Assembly: GCF_003604195.1 (NCBI RefSeq)
Contig: NZ_QXGR01000005.1
Location: 248,001 to 312,000, forward strand
Source: Simplicispira lacusdiani
GTDB lineage: Bacteria; Pseudomonadota; Gammaproteobacteria; Burkholderiales; Burkholderiaceae_C
Length of the DNA stretch: 64,000 nucleotides
Direction of reading: 5' to 3'
The notes under the pieces: model-generated
Databases searched by the model: none
Told to the model about the DNA's origin: nothing
The model's input: only the letters and a program-made list of their open reading frames with translations
Shown here: piece after piece, positions 58,162 to 64,000 of the stretch
Numbering within the stretch: the stretch's first letter is position 1
Layout of the letters: the number at the start of each line of letters is the position of its first letter
Program-made: the position numbers and the translations under genes

Positions 58162-60519
58162 TCACACCGAGTTGGTGTCACGAATTCCAAGCGCAGGGCG
58201 GAATGCCGGATTCATCACGTACACGGCATCACTTTTAGCACGAGCTGCACGAACCTGTAGAACCTTCAAATCGTAGTTCACGTTGAAGATGTAGTGAATG
58301 TGCTCTGCAGAATCCTGAATACCAAGAATTCCATAATACAAAAGAAAATCAATCACGCGCTGCACATCACTAGATTCAATGCCAGCGCTTGCAATCAATT
58401 CCGTTAGAACGGCTTCTGTTAACTGAGGCGGTGCATCTATGAAGTGATAGAGCAAGTCGCGAGAATCAGGAAATACATCTGTCAATTCATGATCGAGCTC
58501 GACTAGTAGATCCTGGGAGTAGGCACGAATTCCTTTTTCAAGATCGCTCTCTTGAATTTTCTGATGAGCAAGATTCGCCGCAAAACCTTTTGCATGAGCA
58601 AACATTTTGATCACATTTCGCGGACGCATTAGCGAGCGCTCAATAATGTAGGCTGAAGTTTCCTCACCTTTGTAGTGTGAAATACAAAGTTGAGGCCAGA
58701 TCTGATCAAACCCCACATTCACTGAACTAGCAGGCAGCCCGGACATCAAACGCAGTCGCAGCAACTCACGCAACATATCCGGGTCAGTCCAATCCAAAGC
58801 CACCCTCATCTCTTTGCCGTAGTCAGCGCTCTGACGCATCAGATGCTCATACACATCGTTACGAATGAAGGCGATGCAATGGACAATATGACCATCCTTG
58901 CGCATGTCGCGCTCAACCTTTCGCCCTGCATCAATAAGGCAGCGTAAGACCATCGCGTCGACAGCATCAACGCCTTGAGTGCTCCAACCTTTATCTAGGT
59001 TGTCAAACAGAACCCAAACGCTTTGCTTATGCTCAAGATATGCGGATACTTGCCGCCGCAGATGCCGCACGTCATGAGAGTAAACAAGCTGCGTGACCTG
59101 ATCTGTCGACAGCTTCGTCCCATCAGTGTCCCCGAATCTTTGTGCATAATCCTGGGCAATACGCTGCGAAAGAGCCAAAAGTCTCTCTGAAAAGTCGCCC
59201 TCAACGGAGTAGCCTTCAGTTTTATAAGTCTGCTCAAGCTCTAGATACAAATCGCGAATTTCATGATCGAATTTGTGTGCACTGTGATCCTTCTCGAGGA
59301 GCTTGTAAGTAATCTCTAGCAGGATTAAATATTCCCAGAAAGCAGTCACCAAGTGATGGCTGGCGCCCTGCGTCAGATGGGCAAGAATATCCTCTTTCAA
59401 CTTGAGCAGCTGGTAGCCCTCAGGCTTTAGGTCAAGAACGACGTTTCGTTTGTCAGAGCGAGTCTTATCGCGGACTTGAATAAATAAAGCTGTCTTGCCA
59501 GCACCTTTTCGACCCACTACGAGGTTTACCTCTCCTCGCACTGCCTTACTATATTGATCGGTGCGTAAGAAGTAGCTACCCAAGGTCGTCATCTCATTTT
59601 CGGCCGTTGGATCTCCGATCTGCAACGACTGGAGTGGCGTTAGATCTTTGAGCGGTGTCGGATCTGCCTGCTGCAGATGCTCCGTAATTTCGAGGGAAAA
59701 GGCCGCTATGTGATCGATTATGTCTTCAGATCGGCCGAAGCGCTTGACTACATCACGAACATCCAAAGGTATATCTGCAGAGCCATGCGCCAGAATAAGG
59801 GTCGGCTTACCCATCCCATGGGCCAGACCAGCAACAAACAGTGTCCGAGTGTCGTGAATGAAGTTTGTTTCCTGACTCCCATCCAAGAAGTAGAGCAATA
59901 TGCCAGCTGAACTTGCAACTTGCCTTATTGCATCTGCAGCGGATAGACGAGCATCTTCAGCTGGATTGAAGCTTCTGTACTTGTATCTTGCCTTCTTAAG
60001 GCGTGATGTCATCACTGTGGTGACGCCCCCTTTTGTAGGCGGCTCTACGACATATACCGGCGCAAGCCTGTCAAGCGCCGTCGAAAACGCCAGTGGCTTT
60101 GGGTCGACATATGCAGTAAGTGATCCAGCAAGCCCGTCCGAGTCGTCATATATATCGTAGCCAAGGGTGTCGAATATTCCAACTTCCCTAGCGACTCGTT
60201 TGTCACCTTCGGTATGCGAGTGCCTTATGAGGAAACAACGGCGGGATCTCCCAATCGCGAAACCAATTTCATATACCACATTTGGATTCAGGTAGGTAAT
60301 GTCCGCGACAACAAATTTCGATGACTCTATCCCTTCCAAGATTGGAGAGATGAGTGGGTTTCCCGCAACGTCGTTAAACTCCCAGGGTGTGTAGCGCAGG
60401 CGCTTGCCTGACATACGATTTGCTTTGGCTACGCCTTCAGCAATGATTCCGGCCAACGACGAATCTCTAGACGGATACGCAACGAATGCTTTGTCAACTC
60501 CCCCTATAGTAGCTTCCAT
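58162..60519 (-). CDS. Two TIR/deoxyribosyltransferase-like modules fused to a P-loop NTPase; candidate defence protein
   Basis: A 785-residue soluble protein with much lower GC (mid to high 40s by eye) than its neighbours. Residues 8-150 form a Rossmann-like module with VDKAFVAYPSRD and ADITYLNPNVVYEIGFAIG (Glu 84 at the usual catalytic place of deoxyribosyltransferase/TIR folds). Residues 153-265 look like a second copy (APVYVVEPP, then LFVAGLAHGMGKPTLIL) without that Glu. Walker A is GRKGAGKT at 336-343, a Walker B-like VWVLFDNLDKGW at 501-512, and PRNVIKMFAHA near 633, as in STAND/KAP-like and Sll1717-type ATPases. The ATG at 60519 has AAGGA upstream. NAD-consuming antiphage action is an inference. 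Confidence 0.82.
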   Translation of the reverse strand: MEATIGGVDKAFVAYPSRDSSLAGIIAEGVAKANRMSGKRLRYTPWEFNDVAGNPLISPILEGIESSKFVVADITYLNPNVVYEIGFAIGRSRRCFLIRHSHTEGDKRVAREVGIFDTLGYDIYDDSDGLAGSLTAYVDPKPLAFSTALDRLAPVYVVEPPTKGGVTTVMTSRLKKARYKYRSFNPAEDARLSAADAIRQVASSAGILLYFLDGSQETNFIHDTRTLFVAGLAHGMGKPTLILAHGSADIPLDVRDVVKRFGRSEDIIDHIAAFSLEITEHLQQADPTPLKDLTPLQSLQIGDPTAENEMTTLGSYFLRTDQYSKAVRGEVNLVVGRKGAGKTALFIQVRDKTRSDKRNVVLDLKPEGYQLLKLKEDILAHLTQGASHHLVTAFWEYLILLEITYKLLEKDHSAHKFDHEIRDLYLELEQTYKTEGYSVEGDFSERLLALSQRIAQDYAQRFGDTDGTKLSTDQVTQLVYSHDVRHLRRQVSAYLEHKQSVWVLFDNLDKGWSTQGVDAVDAMVLRCLIDAGRKVERDMRKDGHIVHCIAFIRNDVYEHLMRQSADYGKEMRVALDWTDPDMLRELLRLRLMSGLPASSVNVGFDQIWPQLCISHYKGEETSAYIIERSLMRPRNVIKMFAHAKGFAANLAHQKIQESDLEKGIRAYSQDLLVELDHELTDVFPDSRDLLYHFIDAPPQLTEAVLTELIASAGIESSDVQRVIDFLLYYGILGIQDSAEHIHYIFNVNYDLKVLQVRAARAKSDAVYVMNPAFRPALGIRDTNSV

Positions 60520-60589
60520 CGTCATCCTTAAAGTTCTCATGAATTTGGGAGATATTAAGCGACTACGTGGTGCGTAGCCATGGTCAGTT

Positions 60590-60741
60590 CTAAGGAGCGG
60601 TAGTTGACACCTATGACAACACTGTGGCAAACCCGCTCTGTCTAATCCGACGTCCGACCAGCAGCTACTGCAAAGCGATCCCTTGATCAGTGCGGCCACG
60701 CTGCTTCTCAGTGCGAGGCCGGTGCCCAGCCGATCAACGCA
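60590..60741 (-). pseudogene. Possible comF 5' relic
   Basis: Minus-strand codons read LCSSCWSDVGLD followed by QCCHRCQLPLL, the zinc-ribbon pattern of the ComF N-terminus (CxxC, 15 residues, CxxC, then PL). Upstream the frame is closed by TAG at 60742-60744; downstream the match fades within about 30 codons, before the start of the TIR-like gene. It looks like a remnant cut when the imported gene arrived, or carried in with it. The match is short. Confidence 0.4.
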
Positions 60742-60754
60742 CTACCTCACTCCC

Positions 60755-60787
60755 GCGCTCCCATGGTGCGCCGCACAACCCCGGTGC
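60755..60787. promoter_or_regulatory. Tandem NtrC-like sites upstream of nrtA
   Basis: GCAC-N7-GTGC at 60773-60787 fits the NtrC dyad exactly; GCGC-N7-GTGC at 60755-60769 is a one-mismatch second site. Centres are about 150 and 132 bases before the start predicted from the sigma-54 promoter, a normal enhancer distance. Confidence 0.6.
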
Positions 60788-60885
60788 GCCTTTGCACGCA
60801 TCGCTTCAAGCCCAATCGGCCCCCAACGCCCTGAAATAGAGCGCCTCCAGCTCCCCCTTTCATAGCACCCCTAGCTCCGCAAAGC

Positions 60886-60901
60886 TGGCACAAGCCTTGC
60901 A
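60886..60901 (+). promoter_or_regulatory. Sigma-54 promoter of the nrt operon
   Basis: TGGCAC - AAGCC - TTGCA. The -24 GG and -12 GC are ten bases apart, as required. Predicted start is near 60912, giving a 159-base leader before nrtA. Confidence 0.85.
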
Positions 60902-60940
60902 TTGATGGTTTCACCCCCCTCGGGGGTCACCACGGCGGCG

Positions 60941-60987
60941 CCACCCAACGGCGGGGGGTTGCCACCAGAAACCGGACAAAGGCGTCC
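60941..60987 (+). promoter_or_regulatory. ANTAR-target hairpin pair in the nrtA leader
   Basis: P1: CCACCC - AACGGC - GGGGGG (60941-60958; one A-G mismatch). P2: GGAC - AAAGGC - GTCC (60974-60987). Both loops are hexamers with A at position 1 and G at position 4, the rule known for RNAs bound by AmiR/NasT/EutV-type ANTAR proteins; the linker is 15 bases. P2 shares 60978-60987 with the terminator stem, so the two folds exclude each other. Confidence 0.8.
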
Positions 60988-61045
60988 CCACCCTGCGCAT
61001 GCGCTGCCCCTAGCGGCACGTGCGCAGCGTGAGGACGCCTTTTTT
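60978..61045 (+). terminator. Leader terminator of the nrt operon
   Basis: AAAGGCGTCC (60978-60987) pairs with GGACGCCTTT (61033-61042); inside, CTGCGCA (60993-60999) pairs with TGCGCAG (61021-61027). T-run at 61040-61045. It ends 25 bases before the nrtA ATG, so it would block the operon unless the ANTAR fold forms. Confidence 0.88.
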
Positions 61046-61070
61046 ACTTTCACGATGCAAGGGGAGCCCC

Positions 61071-62315
61071 ATGACCGATCTTCTGAAAACCAGCCTCAAC
61101 CGCCGTACCGTGCTGCAGGCCGCCACCGTGGGCGCGGTGGGCGTGAGCCCCGCGCTGCGGGCGCTCGTGCATGCCCAGGGCTCGGACGCGCCCGAGAAGA
61201 AGGAGGTGAAGATCGGCTTCATTCCGCTGACCGACTGCGCCAGCGTGGTGATGGCCTCGGTGCTGGGCTTCGACAAGAAGTACGGCGTGACCATCGTCCC
61301 CACCAAGGAGGCGAGCTGGGCCGGCGTGCGCGACAAGCTGGTGAACGGCGAGCTGGACTTCGCCCACGTGCTCTACGGCCTGGTGTACGGCGTGCACCTG
61401 GGCACGGCAGGCCCCAAGAAGGACATGGCGGTGCTGATGAGCATCAACAACAACGGCCAGGCGATCACGCTATCGAAGGCGCTGGCCGACAAGGGCGCGG
61501 TGGACGGCCCCTCGCTCGCGGCGCTGATGGCCAAGGAGAAGCGCGAATACACCTTCGCGGGCACCTTCCCCACGGGCACGCACGCGATGTGGATGCACTA
61601 CTGGCTGGCGGCGGCGGGCATCAACCCGCTGTCGGGCGCCAAGCTGATCACCGTGCCGCCGCCACAGATGGTGGCCAACATGCGCGTGGGCAACATGGAC
61701 GGCTTCTGCGTGGGCGAGCCCTGGAACCACCGCGCCATCATGGACGGCATCGGCGTCACGGCCAACACCACGCAGGACATCTGGAAGGACCACCCCGAGA
61801 AGGTGCTGGGCACCACGGCCGAGTTCGTGAAGAAGTACCCCAACACCACGCGCGCCGTGATGATGGCGGTGCTGGAAGCCAGCCAGTGGATCGACGCGAG
61901 CCTGTCGAACAAGATGAAGATGGCCGAGACGATTGCCGGCAAGGCCTATGTGAACACCAGCGTGGACGCGATCAACCAGCGCATCCTGGGCCGCTACCAG
62001 AACGGCATGGGCAAGACCTGGGACGACGCCAACCACATGAAGTTCTTCAACGATGGCGTGGTGAACTTCCCCTACCTGTCGGACGGCATGTGGTTCCTCA
62101 CGCAGCACAAGCGCTGGGGCCTGCTCAAGAGCCACCCCGACTACCTGGCCGTGGCCAAGCAGGTGAACCAGGTGGAGCTGTACAAGTCGGTGGCCAGCGC
62201 CATGAAGATCAGCGTGCCCAAGGATGTGATGCGCACGAGCAAGCTGATCGACGGCGTGGTGTGGGACGGCAAGGACCCCGCCAAGTACGCCGATGGTTTC
62301 AAGATCAAAGCCTGA
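61071..62315 (+). CDS. nrtA: Nitrate ABC transporter substrate-binding protein
   Basis: A 414-residue exported binding protein of the CmpA/NrtA family. A twin-arginine-type start (LNRRTVLQAATVG) is followed by EVKIGFIPLTDCASVVMA, ANMRVGNMDGFCVGEPWNHRA and LDFAHVLYGLVYGVH, all characteristic of nitrate-binding NrtA. GGGGAG lies six bases before the ATG. First gene of the operon after the ANTAR leader. A cyanate or bicarbonate ligand is less likely given the NasT gene nearby. Confidence 0.92.
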   Translation: MTDLLKTSLNRRTVLQAATVGAVGVSPALRALVHAQGSDAPEKKEVKIGFIPLTDCASVVMASVLGFDKKYGVTIVPTKEASWAGVRDKLVNGELDFAHVLYGLVYGVHLGTAGPKKDMAVLMSINNNGQAITLSKALADKGAVDGPSLAALMAKEKREYTFAGTFPTGTHAMWMHYWLAAAGINPLSGAKLITVPPPQMVANMRVGNMDGFCVGEPWNHRAIMDGIGVTANTTQDIWKDHPEKVLGTTAEFVKKYPNTTRAVMMAVLEASQWIDASLSNKMKMAETIAGKAYVNTSVDAINQRILGRYQNGMGKTWDDANHMKFFNDGVVNFPYLSDGMWFLTQHKRWGLLKSHPDYLAVAKQVNQVELYKSVASAMKISVPKDVMRTSKLIDGVVWDGKDPAKYADGFKIKA

Positions 62316-62331
62316 GCAACCGGAGGTCACC

Positions 62332-63270
62332 ATGGTCAGTGCCGTTTTTCATGCACCGCTGGACCCCACGCCAGCCGACGCGCCAGACGCTCACAAAAGC
62401 ATAGCTGGTAGCGCCCTATCCACGGTCTCAACGGCCAAAAACACTGCAAAAGCACCCGAGGTTCCCGCCCCGCGCGATAGTGGCGCGCTGTCGCGCGCCT
62501 TCTGGCAGAACGTGCTGCCGCCCGTGCTGGGCCTGGGGCTGCTGGTGGGGCTGTGGGCGCTGGTGTCGGCCAGCACGGGCCGCAGCATTCCCAGCCCCTA
62601 CGAGACCTGGCTGCAGGCGGTGGAGGTGTTCAGCAACCCCTTCTACCGCAACGGCCCCAACGACCAGGGCGTGGGCTGGAACGTGCTGGCCTCGCTGCAG
62701 CGCGTGGCCATCGGCTTCGGGCTGGCGGCGCTGGTGGGCATTCCGGCGGGGTTTGCCATCGGACGTTTCGCCTTCCTTTCGCGCATGTTCAACCCGCTCA
62801 TCAGCCTGCTGCGCCCGGTGTCGCCGCTGGCCTGGCTGCCCATCGGGCTGCTGGTGTTCAAGGGTGCCAACCCGGCGGCGATCTGGACCATCTTCATCTG
62901 CTCGATCTGGCCCATGGTCATCAACACCGCCGTGGGCGTGCAGCGCGTGCCGCAGGACTACCTGAACGTGGCCCGCGTGCTGAACCTGAGCGAGTGGAAG
63001 GTGCTCACCAAGATCCTGTTCCCCTCGGTGCTGCCCTACATGCTGACCGGCGTGCGCCTGGCCGTGGGCACGGCGTGGCTGGTGATCGTGGCGGCCGAGA
63101 TGCTGACGGGCGGCGTGGGCATCGGCTTCTGGGTGTGGGACGAGTGGAACAACCTCAACGTCAAGAACATCATCATCGCCATCTTCGTGATTGGCATCGT
63201 CGGGCTGCTGCTCGAAGCGGCCCTGGTCAAGCTGGCCACGGCCTTCACGTTCGAAGAGGTGAGGACTTGA
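62332..63270 (+). CDS. nrtB: Nitrate ABC transporter permease
   Basis: A 312-residue membrane protein with about six helices and the ABC-permease coupling loop (NVARVLNLSEWKVLTKILFPS). The segment SLLRPVSPLAWLPIGLLVFKG is typical of NrtB/SsuC. Residues of roughly 20-40 are unlike the family and are encoded by a dispersed-repeat copy (62393-62455). The ATG at 62332 has GGAGG upstream, 16 bases after nrtA. Confidence 0.93.
   Translation: MVSAVFHAPLDPTPADAPDAHKSIAGSALSTVSTAKNTAKAPEVPAPRDSGALSRAFWQNVLPPVLGLGLLVGLWALVSASTGRSIPSPYETWLQAVEVFSNPFYRNGPNDQGVGWNVLASLQRVAIGFGLAALVGIPAGFAIGRFAFLSRMFNPLISLLRPVSPLAWLPIGLLVFKGANPAAIWTIFICSIWPMVINTAVGVQRVPQDYLNVARVLNLSEWKVLTKILFPSVLPYMLTGVRLAVGTAWLVIVAAEMLTGGVGIGFWVWDEWNNLNVKNIIIAIFVIGIVGLLLEAALVKLATAFTFEEVRT
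62393..62455. repeat. Dispersed repeat inside the 5' part of nrtB
   Basis: Reads ACAAAAGCATAGCTGGTAGC and on; bases 62401-62415 are identical to 16504-16518 upstream of pnp. It keeps the frame open and adds about 20 non-conserved residues in the cytoplasmic N-terminus. Confidence 0.65.
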
Positions 63271-63358
63271 CCCACCCCTGAGCCGCGCCTGCGGCGCGTC
63301 ACCCCCTCCAGGGGGCGCCACCAGTGGCCCGGCAAAGCCGGTTCCACGGTGGCCTCGG
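63271..63358. repeat. Intergenic repeat, copy B (GCGCCACC-type)
   Basis: Begins CCCCTGAGCCGCGCC and contains CCCCCTCCAGGGGGCGCCACC and CCACGGTGGCCTCGG (first as a hairpin CCCCCT/AGGGGG). Same order of blocks as at 50939-51056. It sits between nrtB and the ATPase gene inside the operon. Confidence 0.6.
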
Positions 63359-63376
63359 AAAAACCAGGAGAACCTC

Positions 63377-64000
63377 ATGCATACATCCCTCACCACCAAG
63401 TTCATCGAAGTCCAGGGCGTCGAGCAGACTTTCAAGACGGCCAAGGGCCTGTTCCCGGCGCTCAAGGGCATCAACCTCACCATCGCCAAGGGCGAGTTCG
63501 TGGCGCTCATCGGGCACTCGGGCTGCGGCAAGTCCACGCTCTTGAACCTGATCGCCGGGCTGACCACGCCCACCAATGGTGCGCTGCTGTGCGCCAACAA
63601 GGAGATCAAGGGCCCGGGGCCCGAGCGCTCGGTGGTGTTCCAGAACCACTCGCTGCTGCCCTGGCTCACCTGCTTCGACAACGTGTACCTGGCCGTGGAG
63701 CGCGTGTTCGGCGCCCGCGAGAGCAAGGCGCAACTGAAGGCCCGCACCGACGCCGCGCTGGCCCTGGTGGGCCTGACGCACGCGGGCCAGAAGCGCCCCG
63801 GCGAGATCTCGGGCGGCATGAAGCAGCGCGTGGGCATCGCCCGGGCGCTGTCGATGGAACCCCAGGTGCTGCTGATGGACGAGCCCTTCGGCGCGCTCGA
63901 CGCGCTCACCCGCGCCAAGCTGCAGGACGAGCTGCTGGAGATCGTGGCGCGCACGCAAAGCACCGTGGTGATGGTGACGCACGACGTGGACGAGGCCGTG
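63377..64000 (+). CDS. nrtD: Nitrate ABC transporter ATP-binding protein (runs off the window)
   Basis: The first 208 codons are present. Walker A is GHSGCGKST, the Q-loop is in VVFQNHSLLPWLT, the ABC signature ISGGMKQRVGIARAL, Walker B VLLMDEPFGALD and the switch His in VMVTHDVDEAV at the window edge. CAGGAG lies nine bases before the ATG. The gap of 106 bases after nrtB holds an intergenic repeat. Confidence 0.93.
   Translation, partial: MHTSLTTKFIEVQGVEQTFKTAKGLFPALKGINLTIAKGEFVALIGHSGCGKSTLLNLIAGLTTPTNGALLCANKEIKGPGPERSVVFQNHSLLPWLTCFDNVYLAVERVFGARESKAQLKARTDAALALVGLTHAGQKRPGEISGGMKQRVGIARALSMEPQVLLMDEPFGALDALTRAKLQDELLEIVARTQSTVVMVTHDVDEAV

Noticed and set aside
60520..60699. A GTG start that would add 60 residues with CxxC motifs to the TIR-like protein
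   Set aside because: The ATG at 60519 has an AAGGA site; the upstream codons look like a ComF remnant and not a part of the Rossmann module.
60902..62404. A 500-codon plus-strand frame through the nrt leader and nrtA
   Set aside because: It crosses the terminator hairpin and is out of frame with the clear NrtA product.

Overview
The window reads as chromosomal DNA of a Comamonadaceae betaproteobacterium of the Acidovorax type. GC is high, the gene sets are typical of that family (rpsO-pnp-qor-tpiA-secG-tRNA-Leu-nuo, tig-clpP-clpX-lon, the fimT-pilVWXY1E minor-pilin block), and short repeats built around TAGCTGnTAGCGC recur between genes. There is no rRNA, prophage, insertion sequence or CRISPR array. 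The genus is an inference from gene order and protein sequence.

Region by region. 1-11.7 kb: respiratory complex I genes nuoM (cut by the window edge) back to nuoA, all on the minus strand with many 4-base overlaps. 11.8-17 kb: tRNA-Leu(GAG), secG, tpiA, a quinone oxidoreductase, pnp and rpsO, also minus. 17-18.6 kb: a PLP aminotransferase and a small exported protein. 18.7-26.4 kb: seven type IV pilus minor-pilin and tip-adhesin genes on the plus strand, visibly lower in GC. 26.4-30.4 kb: ribD and ribE, then selD and mnmH (selenium for tRNA). 30.5-36.2 kb: a DUF2249 gene behind an NsrR-like operator, divergent iron-independent and iron-dependent fumarases, murI, a metallopeptidase-like protein and an acidic hypothetical. 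36.2-36.8 kb: four tRNAs. 36.9-43.1 kb: the proteostasis cluster lon, clpX, clpP, tig and a fifth tRNA (Leu-TAG). 43.1-47.6 kb: an RND efflux pump with a TetR-type operator. 47.6-51 kb: hpnC, a roughly 690-bp imperfect palindrome without genes, and sdaA. 51.1-58 kb: a LivK-type binding lipoprotein divergent from a NasT-like ANTAR antiterminator, then small enzyme/regulator pairs (nitronate monooxygenase and CMD-family protein with a LysR; PaiB; argO/argP). 58.1-60.5 kb: one AT-rich, apparently imported gene encoding two tandem TIR/deoxyribosyltransferase-like modules fused to a P-loop NTPase, a candidate defence gene. 60.7-64 kb: a nitrate-uptake operon nrtA-nrtB-nrtD (last gene cut by the window edge).

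The best-supported regulatory story is nitrogen control. Upstream of nrtA lie two NtrC-like sites, a consensus-perfect sigma-54 promoter, and a leader with two hairpins whose hexaloops fit the ANTAR target rule (A at position 1, G at 4). The second hairpin shares bases with a strong intrinsic terminator. The NasT-like ANTAR protein encoded 8 kb away is the obvious candidate to act on it. The most novel candidates are the imported TIR-like/P-loop gene with a neighbouring comF-like relic, and the long palindrome between hpnC and sdaA.
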